Positions 15,796 to 25,280 of a DNA stretch of 64,000 bases are shown here, one piece after another; the first letter of the stretch is position 1, and every line of letters begins with the position of its first letter. Location: the NCBI GenBank assembly GCA_017403145.1, contig JAFQOO010000005.1, forward strand, positions 171,141 through 235,140, in the 5' to 3' direction. The notes under the pieces were generated by a model. It saw nothing but the letters and a program-made list of their open reading frames with translations. It did not search any database and had not been told where the DNA came from. A program made the position numbers and the translations under genes. This DNA comes from Clostridia bacterium. GTDB lineage: Bacteria > Bacillota > Clostridia > Christensenellales > DTU072.

Positions 15796-17118
15796 ATGAA
15801 TAAAAATAGAAAAATATTTTCCATCATATTTATTGTGGTATTGGTACTAGCTTGTACTCTTAGTTTGACAGCTTGTCTAACTTTTGAACCATTAGATGAA
15901 ATAGAAGACGATGGTAATATATCTAACTCAAACACAGATAATAGCAACATTCCTACAGATAATAATGGGAATAGTTACGACGTTACAACCCAAGTCGGTA
16001 CCCCTTCTAATACCGCGACCTCGCTTACAGAGGTAGTTTCCGCAATACAAAAATCCGTAGTAATAATAAACACCGACGTTGGAGCTGGTTCAGGTGTTAT
16101 ATATGGTAAAGTAAATGGCGAAAACGCATCTATGATTGTTACTTGTTGCCACGTTATCGATGGTGCAAGTCAAATAAAAGTTACCATAAACGACGGTGAT
16201 ACCGATAGCGAAAACGACGTTATTTTAGATGCTACGTTAGTAGGTATGGATGATGAAAGCGACCTTGCTGTTCTAAAAATTAGCGGTACCGATTATAACT
16301 ACGTTGAGCTTCGTAACACCGAAGAAGCCCCTATTATTCTTGCTGAGCAAGCAATTGCTATAGGTAACCCTCTTGGTGCAGGTATCAGCGTTACGGTTGG
16401 TCATATCAGTGGTATTTCTAAAACAATAAATATGGATGGCTTCAAAATGACACTACTCCAAACCGATGCCGCTGTAAATAGTGGTAACTCCGGTGGCGCA
16501 TTATTTGATGCAGAGGGATACTTGATTGGTATTGTTAATGCAAAATCTATAGGCGAATCCGTTGAAGGTATGGGATATGCAATACCGGTATATGACGTAA
16601 TCAATATTTGTAATTCTTTTATTAAAACTACAGGCAATGCAAGATACAACGGACTAGGCTACATTGAGGGTAAAATTAGACTTGGCGTTAGTGTTTTGAC
16701 TTGTGAAAGAGCCTATCTATCCAATTCTAAGAACACCATTTATATAAATAATTCTCAATATTTACCCGCAAATAATAATCTTTACTACTGCGTTTCTTCC
16801 ATTAACGAATATGGTAGCGTTGCTATAAGTGATACTAATAAACAAATATATGCTTCTACTACTGCAAACTTGCTTTTTATCACCGCGGTAACCTATCCCG
16901 AAAATGGTCAAAACGTTAAAAAATATTTTAATAGTGATTTTGAACTAACCAATTTCCTAAAAAATGCAAACGTAGGTGATAACGTAACCTTGCATATGTT
17001 AGAACAAGTAGAAACGGTATCAGGTAGTATTTTTACCGGGTACACCTCAACTTATGCTTATAGAGAGTTTAACGTTAACGTAACCCTACAACAATACGTT
17101 TATGGTTATAAAGGTTAA
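15796..17118 (+). CDS. HtrA/DegP-like trypsin-family serine protease lipoprotein
   Basis: A 440-residue protein with a lipoprotein signal peptide (lipobox LTAC), an Asn/Asp/Thr-rich linker to about residue 70, and a trypsin-like domain. The catalytic triad is readable: His in CCHVID, Asp in DDESDLAVLK, and Ser in NSGNSGGALFD. The C-terminal part is a diverged PDZ-like domain (LTNFLKNANVGDNVTLHML), with an insert compared with HtrA. It should act outside the membrane on damaged or signalling proteins. It is transcribed divergently from spoIIAA, but a sporulation role is not shown. Start chosen by TAGGAG six bases upstream. Confidence 0.88.
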   Translation: MNKNRKIFSIIFIVVLVLACTLSLTACLTFEPLDEIEDDGNISNSNTDNSNIPTDNNGNSYDVTTQVGTPSNTATSLTEVVSAIQKSVVIINTDVGAGSGVIYGKVNGENASMIVTCCHVIDGASQIKVTINDGDTDSENDVILDATLVGMDDESDLAVLKISGTDYNYVELRNTEEAPIILAEQAIAIGNPLGAGISVTVGHISGISKTINMDGFKMTLLQTDAAVNSGNSGGALFDAEGYLIGIVNAKSIGESVEGMGYAIPVYDVINICNSFIKTTGNARYNGLGYIEGKIRLGVSVLTCERAYLSNSKNTIYINNSQYLPANNNLYYCVSSINEYGSVAISDTNKQIYASTTANLLFITAVTYPENGQNVKKYFNSDFELTNFLKNANVGDNVTLHMLEQVETVSGSIFTGYTSTYAYREFNVNVTLQQYVYGYKG

Positions 17119-17136
17119 TAATTTTTAACAAGAAAT

Positions 17137-17168
17137 AACCCACTCAATCGAGTGGGTTTATTTTTTAT
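17137..17168 (+). terminator. Terminator after the HtrA-like gene, probably bidirectional
   Basis: AACCCACTC and GAGTGGGTT pair around AATC and are followed by TATTTTTTATTT on the plus strand. The converging membrane-protein gene ends at 17179 and may use the same stem in the other direction. Confidence 0.85.
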
Positions 17169-17178
17169 TTAGGTTAAT

Positions 17179-17712
17179 TTATCTATTATATTTTTCGAAT
17201 TTCATATAATTTCTTTCGAATTTTCTAAGCTTTCTTTCCATTTGTCTTCTATTTTTAATTCTAATGACAAGAGCAAATATTCCTAGAAGTAATCCAATAA
17301 TACCAACTACAAGAATACCTCCGAAGGTATAGTTAAGAATATAACTAAGAGTCAAATCCTTTGCCTTTATTATTACGAAAAAAGCAATTAAGACAGCACT
17401 TAGGACCGCAAGAAGCAATGCCCTAAAGCCACCCTTTTGATTAGATAATGCTTTAGGTAAGCTTGCACTCCATAACAAGCCGAAAAACGATAAAACAGCA
17501 CCGATTATCAAGAAGGCATCTAACCTTAGGAAAACCTTGCTTACAACAAATTCAAGCTCGGAAAAATCTATAAGATGCTCTAGAAAGGATAGATAATTTA
17601 TCGCCAAAAAACCTATAAATGCTAAAAAGGCTATACCGTAAGCGAGGGTAGATAAAGTAACCAAACCCTTTGTAAAAGCATTTATTCGATTGTATTCATA
17701 TCTTTTAGCCAT
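17179..17712 (-). CDS. Membrane protein of unknown function with four hydrophobic segments
   Basis: A 177-residue protein with hydrophobic segments at about residues 17-40, 65-85, 97-115 and 128-150, and a strongly basic tail (RIKNRRQMERKLRKFERNY). No enzymatic motif or known family is recognised. The basic tail is probably cytoplasmic. It is a single gene between a shared terminator and the CoA-disulfide reductase gene. Confidence 0.7.
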   Translation of the reverse strand: MAKRYEYNRINAFTKGLVTLSTLAYGIAFLAFIGFLAINYLSFLEHLIDFSELEFVVSKVFLRLDAFLIIGAVLSFFGLLWSASLPKALSNQKGGFRALLLAVLSAVLIAFFVIIKAKDLTLSYILNYTFGGILVVGIIGLLLGIFALVIRIKNRRQMERKLRKFERNYMKFEKYNR

Positions 17713-17790
17713 ATTTCTATTATACTAAATGAAGTAAAAATGTCAATACGTTCTATTTATTTCAATAGCCATATTTTGCTCCTATAATTT

Positions 17791-19491
17791 TTAGTTATCT
17801 ATCCATTTTTCCATGCCACAAGAGTAACACCTATCAGATAACAGTTCTTCGTATTTAATGCTACTATATAATCTGAACCCACCTACAAAGTTATAGGCAT
17901 CAAAGCCGTTTTGCATCAAAATCCGTGTTGCAAGATAGCTACGAAGTCCGCTTTGGCACATCACATATATTTTTTTGGTTTTATCAAGCTCTCCTAAGCG
18001 CTCCCTTAAATCGTCAAGCGGAATATTTATAAATCCTTCAGCCCGACCTCTCATATATTCCAATGGAGTTCTAGTATCAAGTAAAATCACGTCCTCTTTT
18101 TCACTCAATGAGGGAATATCTTCATAATAAAACTGCTTTACTATACCGTTTTTGATATTTTCAGCAACGAAGCCTGCCATATTCACGGGGTCTTTGGCGG
18201 AAGAATAAGGTGGAGCGTATGCCATATCCAAATCTTTCAGTTCGTCTGCCCTCAAGCCTGTGCGAATTGCCGTAGCAATAACGTCAATACGCTTGTCAAC
18301 ACCATCGTAACCGACTATTTGTGCTCCTAAAATCTTAAAACTTTCTTTTTCAAAAATCAGTTTTATAGTCATTGCCGTAGCATTAGGGTAATATCCGGCA
18401 TGCGAGTTTTGGGTTAAAATAACCTTTTCGTAGTTATATCCAATTGATTTGGCTTGCTGTTCGTTAATACCCGTCGTTGCCACTGTCATATCAAAGAGTT
18501 TTATAACGGACGAGCCCTGTGAGCCTTTATATTCACTGTTTAGCCCACAAATATTATCGGCAGCGATACGTCCCTGTTTATTTGCCGGGCCTGCTAAGGG
18601 AATTACCACGTCTTGCATAGTAATGTAATGTTTTACTTGAACAGCATCTCCCACAGCGTAGATATCGGGAACAGATGTTTCCATTTTGCTATTTACTTTA
18701 ATTGCCCCTTTCAAGCCGAGTTCCAGTCCTGCTTTTTTTGCAAGTGTATTTTCGGGAGAGACGCCAATCGCAATCACGACCATATCGGTGAAGATTTGCT
18801 TTCCGTTAGATAGCTCAAGCAATATTTTGTTGTCTATCATACTCATTTTTTCCGTGATGTTATTAAGCAATAATTGTACACCACGTGAACGGAAGCTTGC
18901 GTGAATGAAGGACGCCATATCACAGTCAATAGTCGGCAAAAGATGATTGCTACGTTGAATGATGGTCGTTTGTACCCCAAGCTCAGAAAGGTTTTCCGCC
19001 ATTTCAATACCAATAAACCCACCACCTATAACAACTGCTGTTTTAGGTTGATTTTGCTCGATAAACCCACGTATCTTCAGCGTATCCTCTACTGTTCGGA
19101 GCGTAAATGTTCTTTCGTTTTCAGTATAGAAATCGGGCAAAATGGGCTTTGCTCCGGGAGATAGTATCAGTTTGTCATAGCTTTCTATAAAGCTAGTTTC
19201 TGTTTTTATATTTGTTACTGATACCGTTTTATTTATTGTGTCTATATTTGTGACCTCGTGTTCTATATGGGCTTTTATTCTAAAGCGTCGATAAAAACCC
19301 TCTGGCGTTTGCAGTGTCAAATTATCTTTATCTTCAATAACTCCACCGATATAATACGGCAAACCACAATTTGCGTATGAAATATAACCTGAGCGTTCAA
19401 AAATGATGATTTCCGCATTTTCATCTAATCTTCTTATTCTTGCCGCTGCAGTTGCTCCGCCAGCGACACCACCAATAATTACGACTTTCAT
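17791..19491 (-). CDS. CoA-disulfide reductase/NADH-oxidase-type flavoprotein fused to rhodanese domain
   Basis: A 566-residue protein starting with the FAD-binding motif GGVAGGATAAARIRR and the redox Cys motif ANCGLPYY (Cys42), followed by an NAD-binding motif VIGGGFIGIEMAENL and AVGDAV. The C-terminal 110 residues are a rhodanese domain with LLDTRTPLEYMRGR and active-site Cys512 in MCQSGLRS. It ends in a CYSCGMEKW motif. This is the CoADR-rhodanese fusion type, which reduces CoA disulfide or persulfides or polysulfide with NAD(P)H. Exact substrate is open. It stands alone; the next upstream DNA is the tRNA cluster terminator. Confidence 0.9.
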   Translation of the reverse strand: MKVVIIGGVAGGATAAARIRRLDENAEIIIFERSGYISYANCGLPYYIGGVIEDKDNLTLQTPEGFYRRFRIKAHIEHEVTNIDTINKTVSVTNIKTETSFIESYDKLILSPGAKPILPDFYTENERTFTLRTVEDTLKIRGFIEQNQPKTAVVIGGGFIGIEMAENLSELGVQTTIIQRSNHLLPTIDCDMASFIHASFRSRGVQLLLNNITEKMSMIDNKILLELSNGKQIFTDMVVIAIGVSPENTLAKKAGLELGLKGAIKVNSKMETSVPDIYAVGDAVQVKHYITMQDVVIPLAGPANKQGRIAADNICGLNSEYKGSQGSSVIKLFDMTVATTGINEQQAKSIGYNYEKVILTQNSHAGYYPNATAMTIKLIFEKESFKILGAQIVGYDGVDKRIDVIATAIRTGLRADELKDLDMAYAPPYSSAKDPVNMAGFVAENIKNGIVKQFYYEDIPSLSEKEDVILLDTRTPLEYMRGRAEGFINIPLDDLRERLGELDKTKKIYVMCQSGLRSYLATRILMQNGFDAYNFVGGFRLYSSIKYEELLSDRCYSCGMEKWIDN

Positions 19492-19625
19492 AGGCTCTCC
19501 TTTTATTACTTTAATAAATCAAACCACACATCTATTATTTATCTTTTGGTTAATTATAGCACAAAAAACACATTTATTCAATAAACAATATTAGCAAGTT
19601 TTACAACGAAAATCTTTTATGCAAA

Positions 19626-19660
19626 GAAAAAAAGGTTTGAAACGATTGTATCAAACCTTT
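19626..19660 (-). terminator. Terminator of the six-tRNA cluster
   Basis: AAAGGTTTGA and TCAAACCTTT form a 10-bp stem with a 10-base loop, followed on the minus strand by a T-rich run. It lies 11 bases beyond the tRNA-Tyr CCA end. Confidence 0.85.
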
Positions 19661-19670
19661 ACTTTTCTTA

Positions 19671-19755
19671 TGGTGGGCAGGGGTGGATTCGAACCACCGA
19701 AGGAACTTCCGGCAGATTTACAGTCTGCTCCATTTGGCCACTCTGGAACCTACCC
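19671..19755 (-). tRNA. tRNA-Tyr (anticodon GTA)
   Basis: The minus strand folds into a type II tRNA of 85 nt with acceptor GGGTAGG/CCTGCCC, a long variable arm and encoded CCA. The anticodon loop reads CTGTAAA, giving GTA. Confidence 0.95.
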
Positions 19756-19785
19756 ATATATTCAATTTATATTTTAACTCAATTT

Positions 19786-19861
19786 TGGAGCCGGCTATCG
19801 GAATCGAACCAACAACCTGCTGATTACAAATCAGCTGCTCTGCCAGTTGAGCTAAGCCGGC
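19786..19861 (-). tRNA. tRNA-Thr (anticodon TGT)
   Basis: A 76-nt cloverleaf with acceptor GCCGGCT/AGCCGGC, encoded CCA, and an anticodon stem CTGAT/ATCAG around TTGTA, giving TGT. The discriminator base is T. Confidence 0.95.
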
Positions 19862-19868
19862 ATTGTAT

Positions 19869-19944
19869 TGGTGCCTCGGGGCGGACTTGAACCACCGACA
19901 CGGGGATTTTCAGTCCCCTGCTCTACCAACTGAGCTACCGAGGC
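19869..19944 (-). tRNA. tRNA-Phe (anticodon GAA)
   Basis: A 76-nt cloverleaf with acceptor GCCTCGG/CCGAGGC, encoded CCA and loop CTGAAAA, giving GAA. Confidence 0.95.
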
Positions 19945-19951
19945 AAAAAAT

Positions 19952-20028
19952 TGGCGATCCGGAAGGGACTCGAACCCTCGACCTCTAGCGTGACAGGCTA
20001 GCGTTCTAACCATCTGAACTACCGGACC
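19952..20028 (-). tRNA. tRNA-Asp (anticodon GTC)
   Basis: A 77-nt cloverleaf with acceptor GGTCCGG/CCGGATC (one G-T pair), discriminator G, encoded CCA, and loop CTGTCAC, giving GTC. Confidence 0.95.
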
Positions 20029-20049
20029 GCAAAAATTGCATATATTGTG

Positions 20050-20126
20050 TGGTGGGCCTTCACGGACTCGAACCGCGGACCAATCGGTTATGAGCCGACC
20101 GCTCTAACCAACTGAGCTAAAGGCCC
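20050..20126 (-). tRNA. tRNA with CAT anticodon (elongator Met, or Ile2 if lysidine-modified)
   Basis: A 77-nt cloverleaf with acceptor GGGCCTT/AAGGCCC, encoded CCA and anticodon loop CTCATAA. The first acceptor pair is G-C, so it is not the initiator type. Whether it reads AUG or AUA (with C34 modified to lysidine by TilS) cannot be settled by eye; the GGNCCTT start and the CTCATAA loop resemble several Gram-positive tRNA-Ile2 genes. Confidence 0.9.
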
Positions 20127-20152
20127 ACACAGGATATTCATTTGTAAGTTGC

Positions 20153-20229
20153 TGGTCGGGGTGAAGGGATTTGAACCCCCGACTTTCTGCTCCCAAAGCA
20201 GACGCGCTACCAAGCTGCGCCACACCCCG
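20153..20229 (-). tRNA. tRNA-Pro (anticodon TGG)
   Basis: A 77-nt cloverleaf with acceptor CGGGGTG/CACCCCG, encoded CCA and loop TTTGGGA, giving TGG. It is the first gene of the minus-strand cluster. Confidence 0.95.
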
Positions 20230-20267
20230 AACTTCACGTCAGCAGTGTATCTCAACCGCGCCTTAAT

Positions 20268-20296
20268 AATATACAATATATAAAAGTGGTTGTCAA
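20268..20296 (-). promoter_or_regulatory. Promoter of the tRNA cluster
   Basis: On the minus strand a perfect TTGACA (20291-20296) is 17 bases from TATATT (20268-20273). The predicted start is near 20261, about 30 bases before tRNA-Pro. Confidence 0.85.
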
Positions 20297-20466
20297 CAAA
20301 TTTATTAACTTTTTTTAGAAAATTTTTGATTAGTTTATGCCCTATCATTTTTATATATAAAGTTGGAGGATAATATAAAAATTAATATTGCAAAATCCTT
20401 ATATATATATTATTATATATATGTATGAATATTTATATTCATTAATTATAAGGAAGATACGGATTG

Positions 20467-23052
20467 ATGGAAATTATAGATAAAACAAAAAAATTGATTT
20501 TAAAACTTCTTGGAAAAGATGAAGAAATCAAAATCAAAGAAGACAGTCAAAAGCTAAAGAATGCTGAAAGATACGACTGTGATATCAATATAGGACTTTC
20601 TAATTCTATCGTTGCAGAAAGGGTTGCCGATAAATTGACCAATCAAAAGCCTATTAATCGTACCAAAAGCTACGGAAGAATAATTTTTGAAAATATATTC
20701 AATTTTTGTAATACCGTTACCATTATTTTAGTTGCCCTACTATTTATTGCCGGTGCCGGTATGTATGCAGTATCATCGGTTATAGTTATTGCTAATATTG
20801 CTATTGGTATTTGGCAAGAAATAAAGGCAAAACACAAGGTCGAAAAACTATCTATGGTTATAGATAACACTTGTGAAGTTATAAGAGATGGCGTTCATAG
20901 CGAAATTAGTACGAAAGAAATTGTTTTAGATGATATATTTATTAGTCGTGCAGGTCTTCAAATGCCCGTAGACTCTATTATAAAGAGCGGTGTTATAGAA
21001 GTCGACGAATCAATTTTAACAGGTGAATCTGTTCCCGTCAAAAAGTCAGAAGGCGATTACGTACTTGCTGCTTCGGTTGTAGTATCGGGCGAAGCAATTA
21101 TGCGTGCGGATAAGGTTGGTAAAGACTGCTATATCGAAAACGTTGCTAGAGTTGCACGTAGGGTAAATAAACCTCGTTCGACAATTTTCTCTATCTTGGA
21201 TAAAGTTATAAAAGGTATATCCATAGCCCTCGTATTCCTTGCTGGACTTCTACTTATATCTATACTTGTTACAGGTGCCGAATCAACATTCCTTATCGAA
21301 TCTGGTGCTGATTTAGAGAAAATATCCAAATTCCAAAGTATTGTTATTACAATATCGGCTGCAATTCTAGGAATGCTCCCTATTGGAATGTTCCTACTAA
21401 CTTCGACCGCACTAGCAGCATCCACTATCAAGTTTGCAAAAAGAAATACCCTACCCCAAGACCTATATTCCATAGAAATGATTGCTATGGTAGATACCTT
21501 ACTACTAGATAAAACAGGTACTATTACCGATGGTAAACTTGAAGTCTTGGAAGAAAAGAAATTCACCAACGAAAAAATCAAAGTTGACGAAATTTTTGCT
21601 ACCATAGTACACGCAACCAAGGACCAAAATAGTACCGCAAATGCGATTAGAGACCACTACCTATATGCAAAAACCATTGAATATGCTTCATATACCGCAT
21701 TCTCTTCTGCTCGCAAATTTAGTGCTATAACCTTGAATAACGGTGTTAACTATATTATGGGTGCTCCCGATTTTATAACGAGAAACACCACTTACGTAGA
21801 AGAATTCGTTCAAGAAAACGCACAAAACGGACGTCGTACTTTGGCATTAGTTGAATATCGTGGTAATATCGAGGAGTTTACTCCCGAAAAAGGTCGTTGC
21901 TTAGCTGTTATTTCCCTTGAAGACAAGTTGCGCGGAGACGTAAAAGAAACTCTAGATTGGTTTAGAGAAAACGACGTTGATATAAAGATTATATCCGGCG
22001 ATAACCCCGTTACCGTTTCTCAAATCGCAATAAAAGCCGGCGTACATAATGCAGAAAATTACGTTAACTGCAAAGGCTTGAGTGATGAAGACCTTGAAAA
22101 GATTGTTGAAACCACTACTATTTTTGGTAGGGTTTCACCAGAGCAAAAGCAAAAAATCGTTAACCTACTACAAGCAAAAGGTAGAGTCGTTGGTATGGTT
22201 GGCGATGGTGTAAACGACGTTCAAGCACTAAAAGAAGCCGATTGTTCAATTTCCTTTGCATCAGCAAACGAAGTTGCAAGAAATATTTCTCGTATTATCC
22301 TTATGGATAATAACTTTAAAACTATCCCTTCTATCGTTCAAGAGGGCAGGCAGGTTATATCCAACATTCAAAAGGTTAGCTCGTTGTATATAATGAAAAA
22401 CCTATTCGTTATGTTTATGGTTTTGATGTTTACAATACTTACCTTTATTACCGAAACGAACTCATATCCATTCGATACAAAGAGAATGTTGCTAATAGAG
22501 TTCTTTGTTATAGGCGTTCCTACCTTCTGTTTTGCCCTACAACCGAACAAAGCAAGAGCTACTGACAAATTCCTATCCAATATAATGAAAGCCTCTATTC
22601 CCTCTGCTATCGGTCTTATTTCGGGTGTTATGTTCATCTTTGGAATGCTTGGTTGCTTCAAAGGAGATTTGACGGGCTTTGCTAATCCACAAACCGCATC
22701 AACAGCGGCAGTTGGACTTGCAGCTGCAGGCTTTGCTTGCTTGGTTATAATATCTATGCCTCCGGATTGGTTCAGATTGGGACTAATAACTGCAATGATA
22801 GGTGTTGCAGCCCTTGCTCTATGGGCGGACTACTATTATGCCGAAATGTTATTTGGCTCCACCTTCTTAAATATCGACTGGATGATTCCTCTAAATAATT
22901 GGCTACTTATTTTAGGATGCACCGGAATATCGGTTGTCGTAACCCTATTATTCCGCTTTGTTATCGAAAAGATTTCCAAGCAATATGGAGATAAAATATA
23001 CTCTTTCTTTGAAAATATTGGAAGTAAGCTAAAAATTAAAAAATCGAAATAA
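20467..23052 (+). CDS. Cation-transporting P-type ATPase (CtpE-like)
   Basis: An 861-residue membrane ATPase with the A-domain motif LTGESVPV, the phosphorylation motif LLLDKTGTITDG, and the hinge motif VGDGVNDVQALKEAD. Two hydrophobic segments precede the A domain, two follow it and about six lie after the P domain. The fourth membrane segment reads LGMLPIGMFLLTST, where CtpE-like and calcium-type pumps usually have PEGL. This puts it near the CtpE group, linked to Ca2+ in Mycobacterium, but the Glu is replaced, so the ion is uncertain. An in-frame TTG lies just upstream at 20464 and is nearer the AAGGA (20450-20454), so that may be the start. Single gene, divergent from the tRNA cluster. 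Confidence 0.9.
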   Translation: MEIIDKTKKLILKLLGKDEEIKIKEDSQKLKNAERYDCDINIGLSNSIVAERVADKLTNQKPINRTKSYGRIIFENIFNFCNTVTIILVALLFIAGAGMYAVSSVIVIANIAIGIWQEIKAKHKVEKLSMVIDNTCEVIRDGVHSEISTKEIVLDDIFISRAGLQMPVDSIIKSGVIEVDESILTGESVPVKKSEGDYVLAASVVVSGEAIMRADKVGKDCYIENVARVARRVNKPRSTIFSILDKVIKGISIALVFLAGLLLISILVTGAESTFLIESGADLEKISKFQSIVITISAAILGMLPIGMFLLTSTALAASTIKFAKRNTLPQDLYSIEMIAMVDTLLLDKTGTITDGKLEVLEEKKFTNEKIKVDEIFATIVHATKDQNSTANAIRDHYLYAKTIEYASYTAFSSARKFSAITLNNGVNYIMGAPDFITRNTTYVEEFVQENAQNGRRTLALVEYRGNIEEFTPEKGRCLAVISLEDKLRGDVKETLDWFRENDVDIKIISGDNPVTVSQIAIKAGVHNAENYVNCKGLSDEDLEKIVETTTIFGRVSPEQKQKIVNLLQAKGRVVGMVGDGVNDVQALKEADCSISFASANEVARNISRIILMDNNFKTIPSIVQEGRQVISNIQKVSSLYIMKNLFVMFMVLMFTILTFITETNSYPFDTKRMLLIEFFVIGVPTFCFALQPNKARATDKFLSNIMKASIPSAIGLISGVMFIFGMLGCFKGDLTGFANPQTASTAAVGLAAAGFACLVIISMPPDWFRLGLITAMIGVAALALWADYYYAEMLFGSTFLNIDWMIPLNNWLLILGCTGISVVVTLLFRFVIEKISKQYGDKIYSFFENIGSKLKIKKSK

Positions 23053-23058
23053 AGTAAA

Positions 23059-23088
23059 GAAAAAGGAGTTTTAAAACTCCTTTTTTTT
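23059..23088 (+). terminator. Bidirectional terminator between P-type ATPase and relA
   Basis: The palindrome GGAGTTTTAAAACTCC is flanked by A-rich sequence on one side and eight T on the other. It sits between the converging ATPase and relA genes. Confidence 0.85.
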
Positions 23089-23099
23089 GCTTAAAAACA

Positions 23100-25280
23100 T
23101 TAAATTCTCTTTATTGAAATCGTTTCGGGTAGATTTTCTATCTTTCTTATAATAAAGTCCAATTCCTCGCTTGACTTAATTTGTAAGGTGATATTTATTA
23201 TTGCTACACCCTTTTGAACTCTCATATCAACGCTGGTCATATAGATGCCTTGATTGGATATGGTTGGCAATATAACCATCGCAAGACCTGTCTTATCAAC
23301 ACATTCGATAAGTAACCTTGCTTGGAAAACCGAATTATCGCAGTTAGTCCAACTAACCGGTAAAAATCTTTCTTTTTCCATAGTTTTAACGTTAGGACAA
23401 TCCTTTCTATGAACCGAAACACCGGCTCCACGCATAGAATAGCCCACTATTTCATCACCTGGAACGGGGTTACAGCATCTTGCTAGCTTAACAGCGAAAT
23501 CGTCGTATCCGGCAACTGAAACACTACTATGGAACTTGTTTTTCTTAGCCTTGGTTTGCTCCGCTTGAGCAGTTTGGGCATTGTTAAGTTGCTCCATTTT
23601 TTGCTCAAGAGCTTTTGCTTTCTTATACTTATCAATTAGCTTGAATAATACTTGACCGGTCTTAAGAGCGCCATAGCCTATTGATGCATATAGGTCGTCT
23701 AGTGAAGATAAAGAATATCTGGTAATAATTTCTTTGATTTCATCGTCTTGTGAGGCAAGCATATTCCAATCGTAACCCTTGCGCTTTGCCGCTTGTTCTA
23801 ACATATCCTTACCAAGCTTGATATTTTCTCCCGCTCTTTCCTTTTTGAAGAAAGCACGTATTTTGGCTTTAGCTTGTGAGGAAACAACGAATTTTAGCCA
23901 ATCGCGTGAAGGGCCCTTACCAGAGTTTGAAGTAACAATCTCTACTACGTCGCCTGTATTTAAAGCGGTATTCAAAGGCACCATTTTATTATTGACCTTT
24001 GCGCCAATACATTTGTTACCTACTTGGCTATGGACCTTATATGCAAAGTCGACAGGAGTTGCATCCATAGGCAAATCGAATACTTCGCCTTTGGGTGAAA
24101 ATACGTAAATTTCGTTTAAAACTATGCTATTTTTGAAGGTAAATAGATATTCTTTAGAGTCGTTAATATCCTCTTCCGACTCCATAACCTCTCTAACCCA
24201 AGAGAGTTTTTTATCAAAATCACTATCGGGTGCGCCACTGGTTTTACCCTCTTTATATTTCCAGTGCGCCGCAATACCGAACTCAGCAATTCGGTTCATT
24301 TCGTGTGTACGAATTTGAATTTCGAATATTTGACCAAAATTAGATACAACCGTAGTATGCAACGATTGGTATAAGTTTGGTTTTGGCATTGCGATATAGT
24401 CTTTAAATCTACCAGGAACGGGTTTCCACATTGAGTGAATAATTCCTAGAACACTATAACATTCCTTGATATCATCAACTATTACGCGAACCGCAATAAG
24501 GTCGTATATTTGTTCCAAAGTCTTGTTTTGATTAACCATCTTTTTATAAATGGAATAAAAATGCTTCGGACGACCTTTAATTTCTGCTTTTATGCCAACG
24601 TGGTCAAGCTCGGTTTCTATTTCACCTGCAATCCTTTTAACGTATTGCATCCTTTCCAAACGCTTTTGGTCAAGCGCCTCTGCTAGATATTTATAAGCAT
24701 CAGGGAAAAGATATTTCATAGATAAATCTTCGAGCTCACATTTAACTTGAGAAATACCAAGTCTTGCACTCATTGGAGCATAGATATCCAACGTTTCTTG
24801 GGCTATTCGTTTTTGCTTTTCTACCGGTAGACTATCAAGAGTACGCATATTATGTAGCCTATCAGCCAATTTTATAAACAATACACGCAAATCTTTTGAT
24901 ATAGCAAAGAATAGTTTTCTAAGGTTTTCTGCTTGTTCTTCCTCTCTAGAATTAAATTTATACTTTAATTTTGAAAGTTTAGTAACAGCTTCAACAAGAT
25001 TATATATTTCTTCGCCGAATTTTTTCTTTAGATCGGCACCCTCACAGGCGGTATCTTCTATTACGTCGTGCAATAGAGCAGCGCAAACGCTAGAAACGTC
25101 CATTCCCAAGTCAACAAGCGTAATTGCTGCACCAATCGGGTGGTGAATATAAGGTTCACCCGAAACACGGAATTGACCTTCGTGCCATTTGGTTGCGTAG
25201 TCTAGTGCATATTGAATTAGTGTAAAATCGCCTTCCGAATAAGCATTTTTACATTTTTTCAAAAACTCTTGAACTATCAT
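23100..25280 (-). CDS. relA: Bifunctional (p)ppGpp synthetase/hydrolase, RelA/SpoT family
   Basis: A 726-residue protein with an N-terminal HD hydrolase domain (HHPIGAAITLVDL, AALLHDVIEDT, FIKLADRLHNMRTL), a synthetase domain (KGRPKHFYSIYKKM, DLIAVRVIVDD, LYQSLHTTV), a TGS domain (VFSPKGEVFDLPMDATPVDFAY), a zinc-finger/helical part (CCNPVPGDEIVGY) and a C-terminal ACT domain. Hydrolase residues HD are intact, so it should both make and degrade (p)ppGpp in the stringent response. It overlaps recJ by four bases. Length is typical for Rel. Confidence 0.97.
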   Translation of the reverse strand: MIVQEFLKKCKNAYSEGDFTLIQYALDYATKWHEGQFRVSGEPYIHHPIGAAITLVDLGMDVSSVCAALLHDVIEDTACEGADLKKKFGEEIYNLVEAVTKLSKLKYKFNSREEEQAENLRKLFFAISKDLRVLFIKLADRLHNMRTLDSLPVEKQKRIAQETLDIYAPMSARLGISQVKCELEDLSMKYLFPDAYKYLAEALDQKRLERMQYVKRIAGEIETELDHVGIKAEIKGRPKHFYSIYKKMVNQNKTLEQIYDLIAVRVIVDDIKECYSVLGIIHSMWKPVPGRFKDYIAMPKPNLYQSLHTTVVSNFGQIFEIQIRTHEMNRIAEFGIAAHWKYKEGKTSGAPDSDFDKKLSWVREVMESEEDINDSKEYLFTFKNSIVLNEIYVFSPKGEVFDLPMDATPVDFAYKVHSQVGNKCIGAKVNNKMVPLNTALNTGDVVEIVTSNSGKGPSRDWLKFVVSSQAKAKIRAFFKKERAGENIKLGKDMLEQAAKRKGYDWNMLASQDDEIKEIITRYSLSSLDDLYASIGYGALKTGQVLFKLIDKYKKAKALEQKMEQLNNAQTAQAEQTKAKKNKFHSSVSVAGYDDFAVKLARCCNPVPGDEIVGYSMRGAGVSVHRKDCPNVKTMEKERFLPVSWTNCDNSVFQARLLIECVDKTGLAMVILPTISNQGIYMTSVDMRVQKGVAIINITLQIKSSEELDFIIRKIENLPETISIKRI

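Noticed and set aside
20088..20348. 86-residue minus-strand ORF
   Set aside because: It runs through two tRNA genes and their promoter.
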